Part shown: positions 8,910-17,404 of the stretch, piece after piece | Layout: each line of letters starts with the position of its first letter | Numbering within the stretch: the first letter of the stretch is position 1 | NCBI GenBank assembly: GCA_965223405.1 | Contig: CBDCWO010000006.1 | Span: 744,001-808,000, forward strand | Direction: 5' to 3' | Source: CBDCWO01 sp965223405 | Lineage (GTDB): Bacteria; Bacteroidota; Bacteroidia; Chitinophagales; Saprospiraceae | Length of the DNA stretch: 64,000 nt | Program-made: the position numbers and the translations under genes | Notes under the pieces: model-generated | The model's database searches: none | Told to the model about the DNA's origin: nothing | Seen by the model: the letters and a program-made list of their open reading frames with translations, nothing else

Positions 8910-8952
8910 CAAAATCAGGACTTTCCAATTATAACCGAATGACGTAGATCAT
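8910..8952 (-). promoter_or_regulatory. Near-consensus FNR-type box and -7-like element before the usp operon
   Basis: ATGACGTAGATCAT (8939-8952) contains TGAC-GTAG-ATCA, one base away from the TGAT-N4-ATCA core. On the minus strand TGATTTTG (8917-8910) is one base from TAnnTTTG, so a start near 8905 would put the box close to -41. The same box lies 34 bp before the kinase TTG start on the plus strand, so it could also act on the kinase gene. Confidence 0.4.
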
Positions 8953-8985
8953 TTTCAAATATGTTTTGTATCATTAAGCTACAAA

Positions 8986-10278
8986 TTGCAAAATTTAATA
9001 TTTTTTCGTGTGAAAGATCCCATCCAAAAGTTTTCAGATCCCTTTCTATCTTCTGTTTTTGAAACAGTAATTGATAGTGTAATTGTCATTGATGAAGATG
9101 GAATCATCATTAAGGCAAATCAAGCTTCAGTGCTTCTTTTTGGTCACACTAAGCAGGAGCTAATTGGCAGCAATGTATCTATTTTAATGGACGAACCTCA
9201 TCAATCAAAACACAATCATTACTTAAAACGATATTTATCCAGTAGAAAGCCTCAAATTATCGGAATCGGACGTGAGGTTATGGGAAAAAAGAAATCTGGA
9301 GCACTATTTCCAATTCGCCTGGCAGTTAGTGAAACCATAGTCGATGGTAAGCACTATTTTACCGGAATCATACACGATTTGACCAATCTTAAAAAGGCAG
9401 AACAAAGTTTTATCGAATTAAATGAAGAATTAGAGATTAAAGTAAAAAAAAGAACGGAGGAATTGTCATCCGTGGTTAATCAGTTGTTGGAAACCAACCA
9501 GAAACTAAAATTTGAAATTAATGAAAGGCAAAAAGTAGAGTCCTCTCTAAGGGATCGTGAAGTCGAGCTGAAAAGTTCTCTTTCAAGAGAAAAAGATCTT
9601 AATGAACTGAAATCTCGATTTGTCTCTGCTGCATCTCACGAATTCAGAACTCCGTTGAGCACTATTCTATCATCGGCGAATTTGATTCAACGGTATTCAG
9701 AATCCGACCAACAATTACGCCGGGAAAAACATATTCATAAAATCAAAAACAGTGTTGCCTACCTCAATAGTATACTCAACGACTTTCTGTCGTTAAGTAA
9801 AATTGAAGAAGATAAAATCTCCTTGAAAACAGAACAAATTAAGATTAATCAGTTTTCCAGAGATATTATTGAGGAACTGGAAACTATTCTCAAGCATGAT
9901 CAATATTTTATATTTCTTCCCCTTGAGGAAGAATACGAACTTCACAGTGACCGGACTATTTTGCGTACTTTGTATTATAATTTAGTCTCCAATGCATCTA
10001 AATATTCAGGAGAAGGTAAACCCATTCAGGTGTCTTTGAAAAACTCAGGGAGCCATTTAAAAATTGAAATCAAAGATGAAGGAATTGGGATTCCTCGAGA
10101 AGATCAAAAACATTTATTTGGAAGATTTGTCAGGGCACAGAATGTAACTGCCATTCAAGGGACTGGATTGGGTTTGCATATTGTAAAAAGATACGTAGAT
10201 TTACTGTATGGAACCATTGAATTTCAAAGCGATTTGGGTAAAGGTTCTATATTTACAATTAATTTGCCCCTTAAATGA
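8986..10278 (+). CDS. FixL-like PAS sensor histidine kinase (430 aa)
   Basis: A PAS domain spans about 20-140 and resembles the heme-PAS of FixL. It contains SKH76NHYLKRY, aligned with the proximal heme histidine, and IIGIGR96EV, aligned with the FixL arginine that contacts bound O2. A coiled coil (about 140-205) leads to HisKA with AASH218EFRTPLS, then a HATPase with NLVSNASKYS, DEGIGIP and GTGLGLHIV. No membrane helix or second PAS is seen, so it is cytosolic. TTG 8986 is the longest start and GTG 9010 is an alternative. The response regulator starts 16 bp downstream. Heme binding is inferred, since related PAS domains sometimes keep these residues without heme. Confidence 0.85.
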   Translation: MQNLIFFRVKDPIQKFSDPFLSSVFETVIDSVIVIDEDGIIIKANQASVLLFGHTKQELIGSNVSILMDEPHQSKHNHYLKRYLSSRKPQIIGIGREVMGKKKSGALFPIRLAVSETIVDGKHYFTGIIHDLTNLKKAEQSFIELNEELEIKVKKRTEELSSVVNQLLETNQKLKFEINERQKVESSLRDREVELKSSLSREKDLNELKSRFVSAASHEFRTPLSTILSSANLIQRYSESDQQLRREKHIHKIKNSVAYLNSILNDFLSLSKIEEDKISLKTEQIKINQFSRDIIEELETILKHDQYFIFLPLEEEYELHSDRTILRTLYYNLVSNASKYSGEGKPIQVSLKNSGSHLKIEIKDEGIGIPREDQKHLFGRFVRAQNVTAIQGTGLGLHIVKRYVDLLYGTIEFQSDLGKGSIFTINLPLK

Positions 10279-10294
10279 ATAAGATAGGTAGGAA

Positions 10295-11320
10295 ATGAGT
10301 AAAATCTTGATCATTGAAGACAATGTAGATGTCCAGGAAAATATTGCCGAAATTCTGGAGCTTTCCAATTATGAGGTTATTTCCGCAGATAATGGAAAAG
10401 AAGGTATAGAGAAAGCATTCAGTGAGTTACCCGATTTAATCATATGTGATATCATGATGCCAGAATTGGATGGTTTTGGAGTTTTAAAAATACTCAGCCG
10501 AGATCTGCGAACCCGAGACATTCCCTTTATCTTTCTTACCGCAAAAGTTGAAAAAGTCGATTTTCGAAAAGGTATGGGTTTAGGTGCTGACGATTACATT
10601 ACTAAACCATTTGAAGATACTGATCTTTTGGATGCCATTGAAATGCGCCTTAACAAACGAAAACGGTTGTTGACTCATATAGAACCCGCTCTGGACAGCG
10701 TCGTGAAGTACAAAAAGGATATTGAGCAATTAATGACCGACAGAGAAATTCGAAAATATCGAAAAAAACAACATCTCTTTGACGAGGGGGATACTGCCAA
10801 CTATCTTTTTTTCATCAAAAGTGGAAGTGTTAAGACCTGTATGCTCAATGAATATGGCAAAGAACTAATTACCGGAATTCACAAAGAAGGGGACTTCTTA
10901 GGTTATATAACAATTCTTCAGCAAACACCGTATTCAGAATTTGCTGAATCTCTGGAAAAAACGGAGGTTATCTTAATTCCAAAGTCCGATTTTCTGAGTT
11001 TTATCCACGATAATAAAATGGCGGCCATACAATTTTTAAAAGAACTAGCTCGAGATGTATCCACTATTGAACAAAAACTGCTGGATATTGCTTATTCTTC
11101 AGTCCGGAAGCGACTAGCTCGTGCTTTGATCAGCCTTTCCGATCAATTCAAACATCCAACCATTCATATTTCCAGAGAAAATCTGGCAAATATGATCGGA
11201 ACGGCCAAAGAAACCTTGATTCGTACATTGTCTGAATTTAAAGAGGATGGATATATTTCGGTGGATCAGAATGATATTACTCTGTTACAGAAAGAAAAAT
11301 TAGACTCCATGCCCTATTGA
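10295..11320 (+). CDS. Response regulator: receiver domain fused to CRP/FNR-family regulator (341 aa)
   Basis: Residues 1-about 120 are a receiver with the acidic pair E8/D9, phospho-acceptor D52 (CDIMMPELDG), T82 and K104. Residues about 145-260 form a cNMP-binding-like beta roll. Residues about 265-335 are a Crp-type winged helix-turn-helix, with recognition helix TAKETLIRTLSEF in which E306 and R310 match the DNA-contacting E and R of FNR/FixK. There is no FNR-type cysteine cluster (only C51 and C182), so oxygen sensing must come from the partner kinase. The protein combines the roles of FixJ (receiver) and FixK (box-binding activator) in one chain. Likely targets are the TGAT-N4-ATCA boxes in this window. 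Confidence 0.9.
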   Translation: MSKILIIEDNVDVQENIAEILELSNYEVISADNGKEGIEKAFSELPDLIICDIMMPELDGFGVLKILSRDLRTRDIPFIFLTAKVEKVDFRKGMGLGADDYITKPFEDTDLLDAIEMRLNKRKRLLTHIEPALDSVVKYKKDIEQLMTDREIRKYRKKQHLFDEGDTANYLFFIKSGSVKTCMLNEYGKELITGIHKEGDFLGYITILQQTPYSEFAESLEKTEVILIPKSDFLSFIHDNKMAAIQFLKELARDVSTIEQKLLDIAYSSVRKRLARALISLSDQFKHPTIHISRENLANMIGTAKETLIRTLSEFKEDGYISVDQNDITLLQKEKLDSMPY

Positions 11321-11413
11321 TTTCAAGGTAGGATTCGATCTTATTCTCTTGCTGTCTCAAAATTTTATTGCTAACTCAAGTCTTTCGATATTCGCGTCCA
11401 GTGTATCTGCTAA

Positions 11414-12613
11414 TCAAAATTCAATGTCGGGAAATCGATCTTTGATAATTTGCAAATTGCTGGTTATCATTTCATCTCTCTGTAACGCACATAATTCCGT
11501 TCTACCGGGATCTTCCGGAGTATTCAGTACGTAATCAAGAAGCTTATCTACGGTAGTTGTAGCTACATGCATACGTGTGTCCGATGATGCATAGTAAATA
11601 TACACGGTGTTCGAATCATCAACCAACCAGCCACTAGAAAAAATAACATTTGAAACATCCCCTATTCTTTCTAACCCCAAGGGTTCGATAAAATGACCAG
11701 AGGGTCGTCGGATTACTTTCCATGGTTCATTTAGATCTGTGAGTAAAATATACACAGTATATCTCAATCCAGCTGCCGTCCTGCGTACTCCGTGAGCTAG
11801 ATGTATCCACCCTGCTTCGGTTTTGATGGGTGGAGGACCCTGTCCATTCTTTACTTCCTTAACTGTGTGATAGGTTCTTGGATCCATCATGATTTCCTCA
11901 CCGATGATTGCCGGATCCATTTTTTCAGTAAATCCCACACATATCCCACTATCACCCGTCTCAATAAATCCGGATTGTGGTCGGGTATAGATCATGTATT
12001 TTCCATTGACAAATTCCGGATGTAATACACAATTACGTTGTTGCGCTGCAGTGGATTTCAAATCTGGGAGTCTCTCCCATTGTATTAGATCCATAGTGCG
12101 GGCTATTCCTCCGGCAGCCAATGCCGCCGATGAGTCATTAGGTTTTGACAAATCTTTTCTTTCTGCGCAAAACAGCCCATAGATCCACCCGTCTTCATGT
12201 GCTGTCAGTCGCATGTCATATACATTAGTTTCCGGGTCCGAGGTTACCGGCATTACGATAGGATGATCCCAAAACTTCCATTTGTCTATGCCATTGGGAC
12301 TCTCCACCACCGCAAAAAATGATTTAACATCAAATCCTTCTGTACGAACAACCATCAAATAACGGCCTTGATAATAGATAGCACCAGCATTAAAAGTAGT
12401 GTTGATTCCAAGGCGGGTCATCAGATGTGGATTACGGCGGTAGTCCAGATCGTACTTCCAAAATGGAGGGGTGTGATCTCTCGTCAACACGGGATCTTGA
12501 TATCGTCTAAATATTCGGTTACCCCCTTTTTGGGCTCGATTTTCTCTTCCAATCAAATTGTGGTAGTTGTTAAACAACTGCCTTACTTTTTTGTCAAACT
12601 TTTTTCGCTTCAT
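11414..12613 (-). CDS. GH130 family 4-O-beta-D-mannosyl-D-glucose phosphorylase (399 aa)
   Basis: The sequence follows the characterised Bacteroides mannosylglucose phosphorylase closely: the N-terminal helix, HTPPFWKYDL, NAGAIYYQGRYL, TNVYDMRLTAHEDG with the general acid at D133, AERKDLS, HPEFVNGKYMIYTRPQSGFI and YYASSDTRMHVATT near the end. These belong to subfamily GH130_1, which phosphorolyses Man-beta-1,4-Glc to mannose-1-phosphate and glucose in mannan use. There is no signal peptide, so it acts in the cytoplasm. The gene stands alone and converges with the response regulator gene 93 bp away. No mannan transporter or epimerase is next to it, so its operon context gives no help. Confidence 0.9.
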   Translation of the reverse strand: MKRKKFDKKVRQLFNNYHNLIGRENRAQKGGNRIFRRYQDPVLTRDHTPPFWKYDLDYRRNPHLMTRLGINTTFNAGAIYYQGRYLMVVRTEGFDVKSFFAVVESPNGIDKWKFWDHPIVMPVTSDPETNVYDMRLTAHEDGWIYGLFCAERKDLSKPNDSSAALAAGGIARTMDLIQWERLPDLKSTAAQQRNCVLHPEFVNGKYMIYTRPQSGFIETGDSGICVGFTEKMDPAIIGEEIMMDPRTYHTVKEVKNGQGPPPIKTEAGWIHLAHGVRRTAAGLRYTVYILLTDLNEPWKVIRRPSGHFIEPLGLERIGDVSNVIFSSGWLVDDSNTVYIYYASSDTRMHVATTTVDKLLDYVLNTPEDPGRTELCALQRDEMITSNLQIIKDRFPDIEF

Positions 12614-12766
12614 TTTTACCTCGACTTTTAAGGAGCAATATTTCTATCTTCAGTCAAATGTCTGCATTCTAACTGAAAATGTTAGTGAAAAAAGACAAAT
12701 TATTTTTAAGTATAAAAAACTTGAAAGGATACATTGAAACTGCTCGGATCACTCAATCGATCCGGA

Positions 12767-15445
12767 TCAAAATTCCCATTGGAAAGACAACGTAGGTGTA
12801 AATGGTAACATCTCCAACTGGTTTCCCAAAATCAGGGAACGTAGATTACTGTTAGTCGTTTCCTCACCTTGCAAGGCATATGCATATTGGAGATACCGAA
12901 CATTTTGATGATTCAGCGCATTAAATATGTCTACACCAATTGATGCCTTGGTCGATCCTGGACGAAAAGTATATTTGACACCAAGATCGAATCGACGGTA
13001 AGGGTTTAAATATTGAATATTTACTCGATAATTCTGGGTTCGATTTTTACCCATAAATCCTTCATAATCCAAATAGGGCCTTCCACTACTGAAGGTAAAA
13101 GCAGCATTTAACTTCCATTTACCAAGCTGTAGATAATTGATCCACTTCAACTGATGGCGGCGATCATATTCTGATGGGTAAGGTGCTCCGGCATTTATCC
13201 TAGCGATTGTAATGGTATTTTTACTTAATGAATAAGTCAACCAACCTGTGTATTTGCCCCGATGTTTTCTCAGAGTTATGTCACAACCATAGGCTTTACC
13301 CTTACCCGATCGCAATTGATATTTTAAGGTCCGGAATGGGCGGTCCGGATCAAATCCCGGATCTACTAACAAATGTTCAACGATTCCTTTCATCTGATGA
13401 AAATAAGGCTCTAATTCGAAGCCCCAGGTGTGGGATAAATTGCTTATTCCTATACTTGCCTTCCCAGCCTGTAAAGAAGGAAACCTCTTACCATCAGAGA
13501 TTACAAAGAATTCAAAACTTCCACCCAATGGCCCCTCATGGGATGAAGTTCTTAAAAATTGAACGTACTTACCCAAAGATCCATTTAATTTCCAAGCTTT
13601 ATCCAGTTGCCAGGAAAAACGGGCTTGTGGTAGAAAAAAAAGCTTACTTTCCTTAATATCATAACTAGATCTTAAACTTAATGCACCCTGTACTGGGTTT
13701 TGCTTGGAGCTTGCCAATTCCAAAAATGCACTGGGGATGGTATTACTAGTCTGATGATTGAGCCTGCTGTTCGATGAAATAATTTCCGGATAAAGAGGTT
13801 TTGGATTTAATGCAATATTTACCTCAACAAATTGTACCTGCAGGCCCCCATTTAGGATCAGCTTACTGGGAAAAGTATACTGATTAGACCAGCGCAGATT
13901 CCAAAGATTCACATTGTTTTTATAATTACGTCCATTGCTGAGGTCGTCCAGAGATTTTGGTCCCCTATCCACCGAAAGCTCATTGTTTTCGTATTGTGTA
14001 AAATAGCTTTTACTTAGACTAATGGAAGTATTTGCTTGATCTGAAATACGAAGTTTATAATTAAACGATAAAGCTTGATTTTTCCATTTTCCTTTTTCAT
14101 TATAGGTTTCCAGGTTGCGGGTTACCTTACCTCCTCGTAATAGCCCGAATTCCAATTCACGATGATAAGTAAATCCATCTTCACTTTGAAAATACTGGAA
14201 GCTGATCGTCGATTTGCTATTTAGCCGGCTGTTAAGTTGGGTGTATACATCATAAAATCTGAAGGAAGGGTTCAATGATTCAAAAAGCTTACGAGAATCC
14301 AACAGATTTGAGGTAACCGACTCGTTTCCCTGATAGGCTACATTGAATAAAGAAGTATTTGATAAATCCTGTAAAGTACTGCGGATACTTATCTGTCCTG
14401 ATAATTGGGGTCCAAAACCAAACTGTGAATTCAACGACCCCGCCAAATTGTTAAGTTCAATCGTATTTACAAATCCCTTGGATTTTTCAGCTGATCGAGT
14501 TTCAATTTGTAGAATGGAAGAAACATTTCCGGCATATGCTGCCGGATAATAATTTTTATATAGCTGAATATGGTCAACCATACTTGGATTAACCACACTA
14601 AATATTCCAAAGTAATGATCTACTTTTAATATCGGCATTTCATTCAACAATAAACTGTTACCTTCCGGGTTTCCTCCTCTAATGACCGGATTGGCTGTCA
14701 ATTCGTTATGACCTTGCACACCTGGCATGAAATGCAGTGCTCTCAAGGCATCCCTTCCGACCGGACTGAATCCAGAATTCCATTGTGAAAATCTAATCTT
14801 TGGATTTTGGGCTTGATCACGTTGTACCAAAGGTTCTTGCTCGGCAATCACTATTGAGGGAATTAGTTGCGGTTGGATTCCGAGTGATATGATCAGCTCT
14901 TTACTGTGGGGAAGGAGCACCCTTTGTTTTTGAGAATAATATCCTAAATATTGAATATTTAAGATACAACTTGATTTCTGTGAATTGATTTCTAATGAAA
15001 ATTTTCCACTTTCATCTGATGTGGTTCCGGTCTGTAGGTCGTTAGTAAACAGGGCAGCATAAGGTAATGGCTCACCGGTTTCTCGATCCAAGACCTGACC
15101 GGACACAAGATATACCTGTTTTTTTATATCACTGGGATTTTCTTTTATCCGTAAAAGTACCTTTTGCGAATCGAGAACCATATACTGAAGATCCCGGTCC
15201 TTGATCAATGACTCCATGGTAGTGGCCAAACTGGGTCCTAAAGTCAAATTGGCCAGTCTAACAGGGTGCAAAACGGAATAGTCATAAGCGATATTCACCT
15301 GAAACTTTTCTTCGATGATCTGGATTGCATCGGACAGATTAATATGAGATTCAATTGTTGACTGACTCGTACCACGACACACCCATAGCCCTAAAGACAT
15401 CAAGCTTAAGATTATTTTTATATTCATCCGCTTACTAACGGTCAT
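12767..15445 (-). CDS. STN-domain TonB-dependent outer membrane receptor (892 aa)
   Basis: A signal peptide (about residues 7-28) precedes an STN signalling domain (about 35-100), a carboxypeptidase-regulatory-like domain (about 115-200), a plug (about 215-320, with VIRGGNPEGNSLLLNEMPI) and a beta barrel ending in FQWEF, the terminal aromatic expected of outer membrane barrels. STN domains touch anti-sigma factors, and the gene overlaps the FecR-like gene (TAATG), which follows the FecI-like gene. No SusD partner is present on either side, so this is more like a FecA or surface-signalling receptor than a Sus pair. The substrate cannot be read from the sequence. Confidence 0.9.
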   Translation of the reverse strand: MTVSKRMNIKIILSLMSLGLWVCRGTSQSTIESHINLSDAIQIIEEKFQVNIAYDYSVLHPVRLANLTLGPSLATTMESLIKDRDLQYMVLDSQKVLLRIKENPSDIKKQVYLVSGQVLDRETGEPLPYAALFTNDLQTGTTSDESGKFSLEINSQKSSCILNIQYLGYYSQKQRVLLPHSKELIISLGIQPQLIPSIVIAEQEPLVQRDQAQNPKIRFSQWNSGFSPVGRDALRALHFMPGVQGHNELTANPVIRGGNPEGNSLLLNEMPILKVDHYFGIFSVVNPSMVDHIQLYKNYYPAAYAGNVSSILQIETRSAEKSKGFVNTIELNNLAGSLNSQFGFGPQLSGQISIRSTLQDLSNTSLFNVAYQGNESVTSNLLDSRKLFESLNPSFRFYDVYTQLNSRLNSKSTISFQYFQSEDGFTYHRELEFGLLRGGKVTRNLETYNEKGKWKNQALSFNYKLRISDQANTSISLSKSYFTQYENNELSVDRGPKSLDDLSNGRNYKNNVNLWNLRWSNQYTFPSKLILNGGLQVQFVEVNIALNPKPLYPEIISSNSRLNHQTSNTIPSAFLELASSKQNPVQGALSLRSSYDIKESKLFFLPQARFSWQLDKAWKLNGSLGKYVQFLRTSSHEGPLGGSFEFFVISDGKRFPSLQAGKASIGISNLSHTWGFELEPYFHQMKGIVEHLLVDPGFDPDRPFRTLKYQLRSGKGKAYGCDITLRKHRGKYTGWLTYSLSKNTITIARINAGAPYPSEYDRRHQLKWINYLQLGKWKLNAAFTFSSGRPYLDYEGFMGKNRTQNYRVNIQYLNPYRRFDLGVKYTFRPGSTKASIGVDIFNALNHQNVRYLQYAYALQGEETTNSNLRSLILGNQLEMLPFTPTLSFQWEF

Positions 15446-16407
15446 TATTTTACAATCACAGTATTCCCCTGGATCTCATATTCGATATTCATAGGCCAGC
15501 ATATTTTAAACAAAGCACTATCCAGGGATTTGTTTTCAAAAAATCCGTTATATAGCCGTGGCCCATGATTATTTTGGTCCTTAATATTTATCCGAAACTG
15601 TCGTTCCAACTCGCTAAATACTTCTGACAAAGGTCTTTGTTGGTATTCAAACCAACCTTGTCTCCAATCTTTATAATTTTCAACCTTAAAACGACCCACA
15701 TTATCCTTAGTATTGTACCGGTCGGAATGAAACAATTCACCTGGGTGAAGCAATATTTCCCCACCTTTCCAGGATACCGCAACTTTACCTGTCATGCACT
15801 TGACTTCAAAAGTTTTCCCTCTGGCATAAACGTTGAATGAAGTGCCCAATACTTGAACATTGCCAATCGATGTGGTAACTAGAAATCGGCTTCCCTTTCG
15901 CACTTGGAAAAAAGCTTCTCCATTTAGATTCACGATTCTATCTCGCTTCCACCTTTTATCTTTATATTCTAGATTACTGCCAGAATTAAGTACTACTTGT
16001 GATTGATCCGGAAGCTCAATTGGTAACAATTTATCATGACTTGCCAATTGAGTCATATCCACTGCCGGCCATAGAAAATAAAACCCCAATAATAATAGTA
16101 AGCCGGCCGCCACAGAATAAGGAATCCATCTTAAACTGCGAATTTTGCCTATGGATTGCTCGGTGGTAGCCTGATCAATCCTTTTCCATAGATGTTCAAT
16201 TTGCTCAGATTGAACATTGAAGTCTGATTCAAGAGCCTGCACTACAATATCTTTAGCCAAATGGATTTTTTCCTTTTCCGCAGGATTTTGCCGGATGTAA
16301 TTTTGCCATTGTTCACTAGAGACCTGATTGTTATTTTTTACATATTGAATAAATGACAATTCTGAGGCGATTTCTTCCGCTGTATATTTTGTATAATCTA
16401 TATTCAT
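15445..16407 (-). CDS. FecR-type anti-sigma factor (320 aa)
   Basis: An N-terminal cytoplasmic segment (1-about 92) is followed by one membrane helix (about 95-113, VAAGLLLLLGFYFLW), a FecR periplasmic domain (about 120-225, with RIVNLNGEAFFQV and TSFNVYA) and a C-terminal STN-contacting domain (DUF4974 type, about 255-320, with RPLSEVFSELERQF). It would hold the sigma factor at the membrane and release it when the STN receptor signals. It lies 57 bp after the sigma gene and overlaps the receptor gene by 1 bp. Confidence 0.92.
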   Translation of the reverse strand: MNIDYTKYTAEEIASELSFIQYVKNNNQVSSEQWQNYIRQNPAEKEKIHLAKDIVVQALESDFNVQSEQIEHLWKRIDQATTEQSIGKIRSLRWIPYSVAAGLLLLLGFYFLWPAVDMTQLASHDKLLPIELPDQSQVVLNSGSNLEYKDKRWKRDRIVNLNGEAFFQVRKGSRFLVTTSIGNVQVLGTSFNVYARGKTFEVKCMTGKVAVSWKGGEILLHPGELFHSDRYNTKDNVGRFKVENYKDWRQGWFEYQQRPLSEVFSELERQFRINIKDQNNHGPRLYNGFFENKSLDSALFKICWPMNIEYEIQGNTVIVK

Positions 16408-16464
16408 AATTGATCTATTACCATTTCATAACTTAATAAGTCCTGTAAACCATTTTTGTACTCA

Positions 16465-17010
16465 TCAAGCCAGTAAATTTATCAATAGCCAGTAAAAAAT
16501 ACTTAATACCCCCCTTAATTTAGAAATTGCTCGGTGCAATTGATTTCTCACTGATTGATATTTAAGATCCATTATTTTTCCAATTTCTTCATATTCAAGT
16601 TCCATCTCAAAACGTAAATGGATTACCTCGCGTTCTCGTTCACTTAAGAAGTGCATCGCATCCTTGACTCTTTGAAGTTGATCACCATCCGACTTTTCTA
16701 CACTCTCGGTAATAGGAATATCTACATCCAGACTGTTCGTCTTTTGTGAATGTTTTATTTTTTTAATCAATTTGCGCTTTAATGAAAGGATTAGATAGCC
16801 ACCAATATTATTGGTTAGCCCAAGATTTTTCCTTCTTTGCCAAATCTCAACAAAAAGTTCCTGAATGCAATCTTCCACCAAGGTTTGATCTGTACACAGT
16901 CGGGCTCCGTATTTAAGCAATTGGTGGATATAAAGACGGTAGATCTGTTCATAAGCACTTTTATCACCCAACTTCATTTTATTCCAAAGTGCAGATTGAT
17001 CCATAAACAT
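16465..17010 (-). CDS. ECF RNA polymerase sigma factor, FecI-like (181 aa)
   Basis: Region 2 (residues about 20-85) contains YEQIYRLYIHQLLKYG and DCIQELFVEIW. Region 4 (about 120-170) contains FLSEREREVIHLRFEMELEYEEIGKIM followed by a helix-turn-helix, SVRNQLHRAISKLR. The frame can open at TTG 17019, but ATG 17010 or 17004 is more plausible. It heads the sigma/anti-sigma/receptor operon and is divergent from a repeat lipoprotein gene 394 bp away, a likely target of the signalling circuit, although no promoter motif proves this. Confidence 0.92.
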   Translation of the reverse strand: MFMDQSALWNKMKLGDKSAYEQIYRLYIHQLLKYGARLCTDQTLVEDCIQELFVEIWQRRKNLGLTNNIGGYLILSLKRKLIKKIKHSQKTNSLDVDIPITESVEKSDGDQLQRVKDAMHFLSEREREVIHLRFEMELEYEEIGKIMDLKYQSVRNQLHRAISKLRGVLSIFYWLLINLLA

Positions 17011-17019
17011 TGAATTCAA

Positions 17020-17404
17020 TATCGTTACTTTTTAATAATGATTAAAAGTATGCCAAAATTATTTAGACTGCTCATTTACTTCGATGTTTAAAATTGAATT
17101 TGATTTGACCATGTCTACATCACGAGAAGGTCAGCACTTGCGTGCTCATAAATTTCATCCGTACTAAACAGATTGTTTATTGATAACTTTTTTCAAAATT
17201 ATTGAAATCGGAAACAGGAACTCAAACTATTTCTTTATTACCTATATATGTGCATATTACACATAGCGATTTTCTAGATGTTAAAAGATTGATTCCATAT
17301 AAATATTCCTTTTAATGATTTTTTTTCATTTGAGATGAGTACAAAAAAGGTTGCCGATGCTTTATGGGGTGAAACTAATTTCTAAACCATTAAAATAACA
17401 TATC
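17020..17404. other. Intergenic region between divergent sigma-factor and lipoprotein genes
   Basis: This 385-bp gap must hold both promoters. I see TATGTG-N7-CACATA (17247-17265), a short inverted repeat that could be an operator, and a small hairpin, AGCAC/GTGCT, at 17133-17146. No gene remnant or clear -7 box could be recognised. Confidence 0.35.

Noticed and set aside
17133..17146. AGCAC/GTGCT mini-hairpin before the sigma gene
   Set aside because: Too short to assign a role; no T run or known regulator site.
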